From positions 27,981,609-28,045,608 of the forward strand of contig OY997658.1 of NCBI GenBank assembly GCA_963921795.1: DNA of 64,000 nt, read 5' to 3'. The position numbers were made by a program, and so were the translations under genes. Shown here one piece after another: positions 44,033-54,535 of the stretch (position 1 is the stretch's first letter; each line of letters begins with the position of its first letter). The notes beneath the pieces were generated by a model, which saw only the letters and a program-made list of their open reading frames with translations, was not told the origin of the DNA and did no database searches. The DNA is from Nannobrachium achirus. Taxonomy: Eukaryota > Chordata > Actinopteri > Myctophiformes > Myctophidae.

Positions 44033-44425
44033 AGTGTTTCTCAACCTTTTTTTCTGCATGGGCACACTTTTCATGTCCCAAGAATCCATGGGCACACCAA
44101 CATAATACGGGGGGGGGGGGGGGGGGGGGGTAAATATCGTCACTGTCGGGAAGAAACCTTGTATCTCCAAGTTTCACATTTGCACGTTTCTTCGCAAAGT
44201 AAAGCCCTGCTTCATCATACAAGGCTGTCGCACAACAGTAGTGAAAACAGCAGATCTACAAGCACACAACGCCTCGCACCGCGAGGCGTTGTGTGCTTGT
44301 AGATCGGCTGTTTTAGTTTAAATACTAGTTTAAATCATTTTTAAAATGATAAATACAATACTGGCTTTCAAGCAGTTTCAAGGGGCACACCAAAGGTCCC
44401 CAGGCACAGTGGTTGAGAAACACTG
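44033..44425. mobile_element. hAT-type CAGTGTTTCTCAACC element with nested palindromic unit
   Basis: The ends are CAGTGTTTCTCAACC and GGTTGAGAAACACTG. A poly-G run is at 44110-44130. The TATCGTC unit spans about 44137-44360. The target duplication is not clean. Confidence 0.85.
44240..44316. repeat. shared palindrome, CAGCAG / GCACAC type
   Basis: GTGAAAACAGCAGATCTACA and the ACAACGCCTCGC stem are mirrored to GATCGGCTGTTTT. Confidence 0.94.
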
Positions 44426-44747
44426 GTATAAGCGGCGTTCGTTATGATACCCAGCACTATAGTCTCGTGTGGCCACTGTTGACTCTGCGATTTGCAAAAT
44501 GCTCCCGTCATACAGTCTGGAATAACGTTAGAAGAACGATGAGTACCCGGTTAAAGCGGAAGTGAAGCCTCCTCCTCACTTCCGTTTCCGTCTCACATCG
44601 CGCACATTTATCCTAATATAAATAAAAATCATTTGAGCATATTTAGCTTGAAATTTAGAAATTCAATTTTAAAATATATTTTCACGAACAGAAATGCCAG
44701 CTTCCATTACTCGCCGTTCAGGAGCTGTAGTTCCAGACTCTATATAG

Positions 44748-45258
44748 CAGGGGTGGGCAACTTTGATGATGGCGAGGGCCACTATATTTCCACCTTCACT
44801 CCAGAGGGCCACATCGCATATTGCTACGTCCTACTTTGTCATTCTAGTATCTCATACAAAAGAAGCAAAAAATAGCAGATCCAGATCAAAACTCATTGCG
44901 CTGCGATGCCTTTTGAGCTTGTAGATCGGCTATTTTTTGCTTCTTTTGAATTGGAATCCTGATTTTTTTTTTTTATGTTTTAATTGGAATCCTGAAATGT
45001 AAAATTTTTATTTAATTTCAAACACATTTAATTATATACTCATGTTAACTTTATGAACTTGAATACAAATTGGACATAAGAAAATACATTTTAATACTAC
45101 TATACTAGTCATTAAGCTACTAGCTATAGATTGACAGAATTAAAGCAGGACATGTTTGGAATTGTAACAGCTGAAATCAATTTCAGTATTCCGGTATCAA
45201 CCTGCGGGCCACATTAAGTGAAGGTGTGGCCAACGGGGCCGCCAGTTGCCCATGTATG
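44748..45258. mobile_element. hAT-type CAGGGGTGGGCAACTTTG element with palindrome, target duplication CTATATAG
   Basis: CTATATAG is at 44740-44747 and 45259-45266. This is the palindrome-bearing counterpart of 38265-38536. Confidence 0.93.
44857..44949. repeat. shared palindrome with 20-bp host-matched outer arms
   Basis: CAAAAGAAGCAAAAAATAGC on the left and GCTATTTTTTGCTTCTTTTG on the right are exact complements. The inner stem is diverged. Confidence 0.94.
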
Positions 45259-45266
45259 CTATATAG

Positions 45267-45936
45267 CATTCGGAGATTGTGGAATAGTTGTCTGGCTACG
45301 CGAGACTAACTAGCACAGACATAATCACTGAAAATTATACTTGAATAGTAGCACAGTTTATAACGATAATCTGGGCAGTGCAAATACACAATATCTTATG
45401 TACACACAAATTGTCTATTTATTAGTCCAAAACCTACGCATAACACAAAGTAGGCTACTGTAGGTAACATGGTTAGATTATCATTCAGTCAATGCTTCTG
45501 TATAGTACTTTACATTATGAATGTTTTGTGGGTGATCGATGTGAACAGAGGGCATTGGTTCGTATGCTGCATCTGGTGAATGTATACTGGAGAAGAGACA
45601 TTGTTGGTCACTTTATTTTTTTACCCTTTAGCCTATATGCTAAATTTGAGGTATGTGAGGCTTGGTTATAGTTTGTTTTCTTGTTTTAGGATAATCTATG
45701 CTGAGGTGGGTAGGCCTAACCATTCACCAATAACTATACAAATAAAAAGGAAATGTTGGAAGGGTAGATATAGCCTAATTAATTATTCTTATGAGCCACT
45801 GTTTTAATGTGCAACATGAAGTCACCTTGTCTTAATCTGCTCACGCAATGTCATTTGCCTCAATAAAGCAATATGCTAAATATTTTCCGTGTCTGAATAC
45901 AAATAATCTTTGCACTTATGTTTTACTTTGATAATC
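45267..45936. other. intergenic sequence, no recognised feature
   Basis: No supported exon or element. Confidence 0.45.
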
Positions 45937-45975
45937 TCTCTCGCGTTGTGAGCTTGTAGTTCTGCTATTTTCTGC
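45937..45975. repeat. one-armed remnant of the shared palindrome
   Basis: CTCGCGTTGTGAGCTTGTAG and TTCTGCTATTTTC follow unrelated sequence. Confidence 0.8.
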
Positions 45976-46033
45976 AAAGTAGTTTGGTGTAGAGGGGAAA
46001 TAAAGCAGACTACAGAGTGAAAGGTCAAGTTTA

Positions 46034-46906
46034 TTAAAGGAGTGGTGACACCGGCCGAAATTTAACATTATGATACAGTAGGTCACGTGGTCTTTCTCCA
46101 AACAGTCTGAAAAGGAGGCGGGGCCGTATCAGTTAGTAGTGAATGTATACTTCGTCCGTCGTGCGGTGCCGCGCAATGTATACTTCGTCCGTCGTGCGGT
46201 GCCGCGCACAACGTGATGCCTTGTTGTTAGCGTGTAGCCCGGCTAGCGCTGCACCGCACGGCTATTTGCAAGAGCTATTGTGTGTGTACACACACACACA
46301 CACACACGTGCGAAAGCACACACACACACAGGCTACACACACACAGAGTGTATGAGCCACGGACCTCCTCTGCGGAGGTCGGAGGATGAGATCGCTGGAC
46401 CCTCGTTCTACGCTTGCTCCGGTGTCCCGGGTGCTCCAGTCAGGTTTAGGGCAAGAGACAGCAGGGTATGGCCGACAAAACCGTCTCATAGACGGGGAGA
46501 AGCGTGTTGACCCTCGTAACTAATCTCTGACACCTTTTTTGAAGAAGACATGTACTTTTTTATCGGTCTAACCATTGATTTTATAGCGAATGCTATATAA
46601 TTTTTACCCCTAGAACTGATAGTTTTAAAGTTGGTTTAGAATGTCGGAAACACACCTCGGACAGCTTTTGTTGGGTCAGTTTCAAAAGATAATGATATGG
46701 ATGCTCGACTCCGCCCCTCCCCCCCATATTAGCCCAATCAAATTAATGTATTGCCGTTACTGTACAGAAAGTACTACTTTCAGTACAGTAACTACAATAA
46801 ATTAATTTGATTGGGTAATTTAACATGGGGGTACATGACATCATTAAAAAAATGGCTAATTTGATAGCAATAATTAGCTGTTTTGGCCATGTCACCAGAC
46901 CTTTAA
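46034..46906. mobile_element. piggyBac-type element nested in the hAT element
   Basis: TTAA on both sides, with ends AGGAGTGGTGACA and TGTCACCAGACCT. Uninterrupted relatives of the host read TTAA or TTTA at this point. Inside are a duplicated ATACTTCGTCCGTCGTGCGG, CA repeats (46285-46345) and a small stem at 46731-46817. Confidence 0.88.
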
Positions 46907-47092
46907 GTATTGACGGTTCAAGTGGTTAATTATCTGAAAACACAAATTGCCATGAATCCAAAATACGCTGATGATTGGGCTGTCAATCAATGAAACTATA
47001 TGGAATCTATGAAAAGATTGTGGGGGTCCCTGCTTCATCTCTCTCTCAACTAAGGGGTCCTTGGCCTGAAAACGTTGAAGACCCCTGGTCTA

Positions 47093-47794
47093 AATGATAA
47101 GATATTCCGTATGCATTGTAAAATTGACAGGCTACGAAAATGGAAATAGCACAGTTGGCAGTCTTTTTCTTTGCTGCGGGTTAAGAAGTCGTTTATTTGT
47201 GCTGCAAGGGTGTTTATTATGATAGTTTGTAAAACAACTTCAAGCGGTGTTGCATGACAACCACCAGAGGGCAGCAGTGTATTGTATTCACAGTTTCACA
47301 CCCCCACGTTGGAGAATAGCCTCTTGCATTATGCATATTTGTTCTATTTACTGGTGCCATATAAAACGTCGAAAACATATTTTTAGGGCACAATTTGTCC
47401 TCTGTGTTTTGAAATATATAGGCCTACAGGCCTATACGCTTTACAAAAATATAATGATCTTTTACTTTAGTCCTGCTACATAAGTAAATACAGGCAAAGG
47501 CATCCATTTTATGAAAGCAAAACTAAAAAGCCATATAACATGAAAGGAACTAACCAAATTATTATAGCAATCTGAGGGGCCTACTGTAGGTCTTGGGGGC
47601 TATCAGTCCCTGGGAATGTCTACGCTAAGGCGCTGGAAAGGCCTGGTCCTGAAACAACACTTTACTTTTGCATCGATCCTGAGGGGGACTCCCTACTAGT
47701 ATGATCTTGTGGATTTTGAGAAGGCATATAGGACCGGGTTCCCCAGGAGGTAGGCTACTGTCAGGGATGTAGAGCTAGTTTTACACCAAATGTC
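47093..47794. other. intergenic sequence, no recognised feature
   Basis: No supported exon or element. Confidence 0.45.
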
Positions 47795-47880
47795 TTTGGC
47801 AAAGAATCACAGATCTACAAGCTTACAACGTGTCACACTGCGACACATACTGAGCTAGTAGATCTGCTACATTTCTGGCG
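47795..47880. repeat. shared palindrome, diverged copy
   Basis: TTTGGCAAAGAATCACAGAT, CTACAAGCTTACAACGTGTC and CTAGTAGATCTGCTACATTT. The right flank (CAGAATAT, GGTTCAAGTTGTT) resembles the CAGGGGTCTTC family interior. Confidence 0.82.
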
Positions 47881-48021
47881 AATTTTCCCCCAGAATATAT
47901 GGATGCTGGGGTTCAAGTTGTTCGATCACTGACCAAAACCGAAGTCCTATTTTTAGAAGTGGGGGTTTGTGGCTCCCCTGCGCTCCCCCTCCACTACACC
48001 CCTGGATACTGTCGTGCTGTA

Positions 48022-48405
48022 GGGATGGGACCATATCAACATTTTATATCACGATTATTGTGACAAAAGAAATCGCGATTTACGATATTATCGCGATAAT
48101 CAAAACCCATTATCCCGGTGGCGAAACATTTCCCAAAGAATTGCAGATCTACAAGCTCACAACGCGTGTAGATCTGCTATTTTTTGGCAAAGACATTTGA
48201 TAGAGTGAAAAAAAGACTGTATCAAGTATGTAAATTCGAAGTACCTTTTAGCAATTATCGAGCGTTTAAGTGGGTGAACAAATACAAGGTGAATTGATCC
48301 CAGTGCATGACGGAGCACGATATCACCATACATTAAATCTCCACGATACGATTATCGTGAGTTTTTTTTTAATCACGATAAACGATAATATCAGGCCATC
48401 CATAC
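48022..48405. mobile_element. hAT-like TAGGGATGGGACC element with palindrome
   Basis: It starts TAGGGATGGGACCATATCAA with repeated CGATTATTGTGAC / ATCACGATAAACGATA blocks on both sides of the palindrome. The right end is not clear. Confidence 0.65.
48129..48195. repeat. shared palindrome, shortened centre
   Basis: CCCAAAGAATTGCAGATCT, ACAAGCTCACAACGCG, then GTAGATCTGCTATTTTTTGG. Confidence 0.88.
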
Positions 48406-48740
48406 GCAGCAAGCACGGTCAGGACCTGGACCGATCAATGACGTCTCGATTGGGGCCAGATCAAGTCAAACCATGACTAGTCAGATCTGGTCTAGAATAT
48501 CACCTGATTTCAACCAACATAAATCCTGCCCACGAAAACGGACGTCCTGGATTAATCAGAGAGGGTCCGATCGAGGCCAGATAAATATCATAACTAGTCA
48601 GATTTCAAATAAAATTACAAATAATAACAATAACCCTTAAGTCCATATGACGTCCTGGTAATGACGACAAGATATGGGCTGTGATCTGGCTGAGTTCTGA
48701 ACGTCACCGGAGTCACCAGAGGACGTTATCATAACGTCAT
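48405..48740. repeat. dispersed repeat, inverted relative to 4700-5071
   Basis: It shares AGCAAGCACGGTCAGGACCT, CATAAATCCTGCCCACG and TCACCAGAGGACGTTA in reverse. Confidence 0.75.
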
Positions 48741-48886
48741 CATGACGTCATTTGGCTTGCAGGGTACCTTACCTTGTACTCCAAAAGTGAGAGCTGTGTC
48801 CGGGTCCTCTGCAGTAAGTCTGACTCGTTCTTGCCTCTTGGTGGGGGTTTGTTTCTTGTGTGGGTTTATTTCTAACATTGTATTAA

Positions 48887-49385
48887 GCCCCTTTTCAACT
48901 GCAGCCCCTCAACTACACCGAACCACATCAAAATATCTACATATTACACAAAAGCACCCCTATCGGTAAGAAACAAATGAACCCTTTTAACTGTGATTAT
49001 AATACAATATAAATATGTATTACAACTATCATAAATTATAATGAACAGGCCAAATGGATTATAACTGTGATTATAATACACTGTAAAGTATTAATGTATT
49101 ACTATAATAATTACAATACACTATAATAGATTATAATAGGTTATAACACAATATCTATTATCATGTATTACAACTATATCCTGGTGGTCTAAATGAAAAG
49201 TCAGTGAGGGATCAGTCATTATGAAGTGTTTGGCCTAGCTCAGACCTACTCTAGATTGGATACTTTTTAGTATCACATTTAGTAGCGCTTTCACACCACT
49301 CTACCCAGGTCCTTGTAGTGGAAAACCTGGCACAAGTGGGCGGTGTGGAGTGGTGTGGTGTTGGGCCATGTGGAAAAGGGGCTTT
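48887..49385. mobile_element. AAGCCCCTTTTC-ended miniature element
   Basis: The ends are TAAGCCCCTTTTCAAC and GTGGAAAAGGGGCTTTA. This is the compact relative of 15177-16680. Confidence 0.82.
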
Positions 49386-49725
49386 AGATCATTTGAGATT
49401 TTCATCATATTTTAAAACAGTGTTTCCAGGCTCTCCTTCATTCATCCTGTAATCTAATATAGCCTATCTGTACAATGCCGTGACACATATGTGTGAAATT
49501 GACATGCGTGATAAAGCACTCGTCATCATAGCACACTTTAATTCACAAACATGAACTATGGGATTCTCTGTGAAGTAGGCCTAACTCAGATCTCATGACG
49601 ATCATATTGACCTACTGTAGCTTACCACCGACCACTGTGTGACAGTATTCTGTGTGTTGCATGTGACAAGATACCAACCCGTGTCTCTGTAATGATGTTG
49701 CCAATTACTTAATTTCACTATTGCA
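49386..49725. other. intergenic sequence, no recognised feature
   Basis: No supported exon or element. Confidence 0.45.
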
Positions 49726-50140
49726 TTAGAGGAGTTCACCCCCATATTACATTTTTTCTATTGATTAGTCACGCCATGGAGACTTGAGTTCAAAAAATTT
49801 GGTTTATAGTAAATGTACCCCCATTGATTCTGGATGGAACCCAAATGCATTAGGGTCAGAATCAATGGGGGTAAATCTAGGGTGAAGGGTCAAGTAAAAT
49901 GTCCCCCCCATCGATTCTGACTCTGAGCTTTTTCCCCCATCCAGGGCCTTGCATTTGTGACCCCATTCAGGCCCATGCATTAGGGTCCCCATCCAGAATC
50001 AATGGGGGTAAATTTACAATAATCACATTTTTGTCTTGGGAATGCGACAAATACAAAAACATATTATTGAACTCAAGTTTCCATGGTGTGACTAATCAAT
50101 AGGAACAAAAAAACATTTTGGGGGTGAACTACTCCTTTAA
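49726..50140. mobile_element. fold-back miniature element, GAGTTCACCCCC ends
   Basis: Arms GGAGTTCACCCCCATA, TATTGATTAGTCACGCCATG and the right TTTTGGGGGTGAACTACTCC. The middle holds a tandem of CCATTGATTCTGG-like blocks. Relative of 31232-31552. Confidence 0.85.
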
Positions 50141-50149
50141 CAGACCTTA

Positions 50150-51175
50150 TTGTCTCCACCAGCCGAAAGGCATGGGGAGAGTATGTTTTCCCCTTCGTCT
50201 GTGCGTCTGTGCGTCCGTGCGTCCCTCCAGTTTGTTACCAGCTAATTTCCGGCACCGTTGACCCGGTCACTGCCAAACTGAGCACACACACTCCCTGGAT
50301 GCTAATTTAGAACCCACATTTTTTACATGGCCCGATTCTAGCGCCACCATGAGGCCGATGTTTACAAAACACATTTCTGTACACTTTTTGTCCACAAATC
50401 ATGCAAATCGGTAGACAGCTTCTCTACAGTCATGTGATCAACATGGATCTGTCCGATTTTCCACAACTGGCTTCTACAATTGGCTCCCAAAGTTTGCAAG
50501 ATTGCTCCATTTTAAACAAAATTACTCAAATCATGAACACAATCTTGGTGAAATTGGGCACGCACATTCCCACTAGGCAGAGGAAGAATTTCTCAAATCA
50601 GCCTCATGGTGGCGCTATACCAGGCCAATTTGTGTTTTTACCTTTAACCCCACCGTTAATACGCACTCCCTAGAGGTTAAGGATAAACCTTTGCCCTGCA
50701 TTTTTTACATTTGCATTTTATAGCACCACCAGGAGGACACCTTATGTAAAACACATTCTTTGCTATTACTCCATCAGATTTTCTCCAACAATCACGCAAA
50801 TCAGTACACAGTATCTCTATAGTCATGTGATCAAGAGCGATCCGTCTGATATTTCATATTCCATCTAATATTGGCTTCTAAAGTTTGCGGGATTGCTCAG
50901 TTTTTGAACAAAATGTGTCAAATCAACGCAGTTTGCGATTACCGTGAAATTTGCCACATATATTCCCACTAAGTCAAGGAACAAATGCTACCCTTTTCAC
51001 ATTGGACTGTTATAGCGCCACCAGCAGGTAGACTTTAGCAAAACACATTTTTGGAACACAACTGCCTCAAATCATACATGCAGCGTCCGATTGCCCTGAA
51101 AGGTCTAAGATTGGCAAAGAACACATGCCACCCTTTTTACATTGGCCTACTATAGCGCCACCAGGATGCCTGGCC
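50150..51175. repeat. diverged tandem of GCCTCATGGTGGCGC-type repeat units
   Basis: Recurrent blocks TGCCAAACTGAGCACACACA, TATAGCGCCACCA and AAAACACATT spaced by 150-300 bp. Related to 31560-31995. Confidence 0.7.
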
Positions 51176-51556
51176 TAGTTCTGGCTCTGGAACAAGATCA
51201 AGTTGAAAGCCAGCACCCTGTGGTGGAATCTCTCGAGGAGCAAGGCACCCCAAGCAAGGATGACAAACCAGTCTGCATGTTCACTATTTATTCAACACGA
51301 TACACGAAGTATACATTACAACACCCCAGGTTTAATTTAGCACATGAATGAGCAGGCAGCAGGAATGTATTTCCTGGGTGCTTATATAGCCTCTTATCAT
51401 TCCCCGCAGGCAGACAGAATCAAAGCTTTTCTTATACAGTGCCTATACCGCTCACAAGGTGTCTCGATAGCATCCTGCATCCATCATCAAAAATGTTACA
51501 GTCCTAATATGTTCAGTCTGTCCTCTCATCTCTATTAGAATCACAGGCCTTTAGAC
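51176..51556. other. intergenic sequence, no recognised feature
   Basis: No supported exon or element. Confidence 0.45.
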
Positions 51557-51690
51557 CAGTGGTTCTCAACCTGTTGGTCGGGACCCAGGGGGGTCCCCAA
51601 ATTATTTTAGGAGGTCCCCAGATGATTAGCTTAATTTTCTTTTTCTCACTAAACAATAAACAAACCAACACAAAGTTTAAGTTATGTGTA
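51557..51690. mobile_element. truncated hAT-type CAGTGGTTCTCAACC element
   Basis: CAGTGGTTCTCAACCTG and CCCAGATGATTAGCTTAATT match the left end of 10459-10877. The rest is missing. Confidence 0.8.
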
Positions 51691-51910
51691 GAGGGTACGC
51701 GCATGCATAAAGAGAATGGCAAATCGACTGGCAAAGTGTGTTTAACGTAGTTTAATGCAATCAGATGGGACTTTTCTGTTTGGATGTATGGGCTGTCAAG
51801 GCAGGGGCGTCAATTGGGTGTGGCAGGGGTATGAATGTCTCTTTGTCTATCTGTGCTGGTTATTATGTTGTTAAATTACAGTAAAATATGAATCAGTTAA
51901 AGTCCCAGCC

Positions 51911-51914
<4 letters not shown>

Positions 51915-51954
<40 letters not shown>

Positions 51955-52830
51955 AGTAAGACTCCCTAATCGGGAGATAAGCGACCGTAGGTGGCTTATC
52001 TCCACAAATAGGGCAAAAATGTGTTTTTCCAAAATCTTCCTGATCCATGTTGATGACATGAGTGTAGACATGCTGTGTAGTGATATTCGTGATTTTAGGG
52101 CAAAAACTGTAGGAGCAGTGTCCAAAAATGTGTTTTAAAAATCGGCCTGAAGGTGGCGCTAGAATAGGGCCATGTGAGAAATGAGGGGTGGGGTCTCCGC
52201 GTTGCCTTGGCGGACGAATAGGTACCGGCCCCGGCTCTCCCGGACGCTCCTAGCCCGAGTTACGGCATTTTATGTGCGCTGCAGTGGCAGGGGGTCCTCC
52301 ACTGGGGGCGCCACCACTTTTGCATCCGTTCTGGAGCACCAGGAGTCGGTGGTCCCCGGGAATTCCCCGTGAGCAGCCCCGTTGGGGTGGTCATTTGGTC
52401 ATTTTTGCACATTTGGTCATTTTTTACATCTGGGGGTCCCCCAGGGACCTGGGGCTCCCTGGGGCTCCGGGGGTCCTTGGAGGTTGTAGTTTGGCAGGCA
52501 AGGAGTGTGTGTGTGTGTGTGTAAAATCTGGCATGGATCGGGTCAACGGGTGCGGAGATATAAGCAGGGAAAAAGTGTGACGTGTGAGCACATTTGGTCA
52601 TTTTTTACATCTGGGGGTCTCCCTGGGGCTCCGGGGGTCCTTGGAGGTTGTAGTTTGGCAGTCAAGGAGTGTGTGTGCAAAATTTGGCATGGATGGGGGC
52701 AACGGTTGTGGAGATATGAGCAGGGCAAAAGTGTGACGGACTCACTGACTCACTGACTCACTCACTCACTCACAGACAGCCGGTGGAGGTTTTGGTAGTA
52801 AATGCGACCTACGGTCGCAATAATGTTTTG
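51915..52830. repeat. TA microsatellite and dispersed repeat units related to 12140-12560
   Basis: TA repeat at 51915-51951, then CCCTAATCGGGAGATAAGC. Two near-copies of CATTTGGTCATTTTTTACAT, GGTCCTTGGAGGTTGTAGTT and TGGCATGGAT lie at about 52400-52575 and 52590-52740. Confidence 0.75.
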
Positions 52831-53172
52831 AAATAAAAAATAAAATAAAAAATAAAGGGACCCATAAAAAAAAAGAACCAGTGCTGTAATAGTATTCCTC
52901 TGAAGCGACGCCCGGCCATTCAGTTCCACTGTTGTCAGCAGAAACGTGAGCCACGATGCAGTAGATGTGAAAACAGAACACCATGATGATGATGATGATG
53001 TTTGATTATCTGCTACATAAACATGTTGTGAGAGCAGAGAGCTGGTCAAACCTGTTCTGTTCCTGCAGGACAAACCACACAGTCAGGTGAGAAGAACCGC
53101 TCTCAAATAACGTTGTTTTTTACATAGTTTTAATCATATTTTAGTCATCTGACAAGTGTTAGTTTTAGTCTA

Positions 53173-53470
53173 GTCCAGGGGTCTTCAACGTTTTCAGGCC
53201 CAGGACCCCTTAGTTGAGAGAGAGATGAAGCAGGGACCCCCACAATCTTACCATAGATTCCATAATAGTTTCATTGTTTGACAGCACAATCGTCACTGTA
53301 TTTTGGATTCATGTCAATGTGTGTTTTTTTCAGATATTTAACCACTTGAACCGTCAATACTTAATAAACTTGACCTTTCACTCGATCTGTACTTAGTCTG
53401 TTCTCTTCCCCCTCTAGACCAAAGCTCTTAGCCGAAAATAGCCGATCTACAAGCTCACAGTGCCTCGCAG
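53173..53470. mobile_element. left half of an hAT-type CAGGGGTCTTCAAC element
   Basis: Starts CAGGGGTCTTCAACGTTTTC, runs through ACTTGAACCGTCAATACTTA, and stops inside the palindrome. Confidence 0.85.
53429..53470. repeat. one-armed remnant of the shared palindrome
   Basis: TAGCCGAAAATAGCCGATCT, then ACAAGCTCACAGTGCCTCGC. Unrelated TCATTATGCCATG follows at the apex. Confidence 0.85.
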
Positions 53471-54101
53471 TCATTATGCCATGATTTTGTGAATGTAACA
53501 AGCACCTATAACATTTGTGTCCTTGTACGCTCTCCTTTGTGTGGGCATAAATCAGGGGCGTCAATTGGGTATGGCATTGGTTTGCAGCTGCCATACCCTG
53601 GGTCCAGGGGGGAAAATAAAAGTTACTTTTAAATATAAATCCATGAATGTCTCTTTGTCTATCTGCGCTGGTTATTATGTAGTTCAATTATAGTAAAATA
53701 ACTACAAATGCTAAATTTTACAAAATGGTCACTTTAACAAGGTATTATAATTATATTCTTCACACTTGTATTCTCCCCATCTTGACAAAATGGTATATTC
53801 CCAGGTTCCGCAGGTCAGCTGCACAGGTGCAATGCATTATTGTAATTGTGGCACGTTTACTAACATGCCAAGTTTAGCTGCACTTGAACAACCATTCCAG
53901 GCTGCCATATCCAGCCCAAGAAACCGTAGAAAGCAAAACAAAAAAGAGAAAAGAAAATAATTGCATTGCATAATTGGATATAAAATGTGAGATATGAAGT
54001 GTAAAGTTGAAATCATTGCAATAAAAAGTATACAAAAAAAAAAAAAAAAACAGAAACCGTAGAAACCTGTGTAAAAAACTGACAAAACTCTTTTTTTCAG
54101 C
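53471..54101. other. intergenic sequence, no recognised feature
   Basis: It includes the GGCGTCAATTGGGT segment also seen at 51806. A poly-A run lies near 54035. Confidence 0.45.
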
Positions 54102-54155
54102 CATTGTGAAAATAGCCGATCTACATGCACATGTAGATCTGCTATTTTCACAATA
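54102..54155. repeat. shared palindrome, centre deleted
   Basis: ATTGTGAAAATAGCCGATCT, ACATGCACATGT, then GATCTGCTATTTTCACAAT. The flank AGAACCGTG...AAATGTAATGCCTC marks the CAGTGGTTCTC family. Confidence 0.93.
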
Positions 54156-54262
54156 GAACCGTGAATAGAAAAATGTAATGCCTCCTTTCCATGAGGACTG
54201 CCATCTTTGCCATACCCTAGCTTTTGCTGAACTGACGCCACTGGCACACATACATGGTTAAA

Positions 54263-54274
54263 ATGTGTGCATGC

Positions 54275-54305
<31 letters not shown>

Positions 54306-54330
54306 CGTGTGTGCGTGTGCGTGCGTGCGT
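54263..54330. repeat. GT / GTGC microsatellite abutting the cystatin-like start codon
   Basis: GT repeat grading into GCGT units, ending 8 bp before the ATG at 54338. Confidence 0.95.
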
Positions 54331-54337
54331 CACAGAC

Positions 54338-54535
54338 ATGCAGGCAGTGAGCAGTGTGTTCCTGGCTACAGTGATGCTGTTAAGCGGTGCGTCGGGCGTC
54401 CGTGCAGACTCTGAGGACCACCACCACGTACCTGGAACTGTCGCGGCAGCCGACTACGCCATCGACCAGCACAACCGCCTCAACCACTATGAATACGCCT
54501 TCAAGGTCCTGTCCGTACTGTCAGAACATGTACAG
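54338..54535 (+). CDS. cystatin-like gene, coding exon 1
   Basis: ATG at 54338 begins a 66-codon exon that ends at CAG|GTATCA. It encodes the signal peptide and the first helix and strand (YEYAFKVLSVLSEHVQ). A GT/CG-rich microsatellite ends only a few bases before the ATG, so the 5' UTR is either very short or spliced from upstream. Confidence 0.82.

Larger units (their letters stand above)
45937..47092. mobile_element. right half of an hAT-type CAGGGGTCTTCAAC element (reversed), split by a piggyBac-type insert
   Basis: Palindrome right arm, GGTGTAGAGGGGAAA, then from 46907 GTATTGACGGTTCAAGTGG and TGAAAACGTTGAAGACCCCT. The left half is missing, broken at the palindrome apex. Confidence 0.82.
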
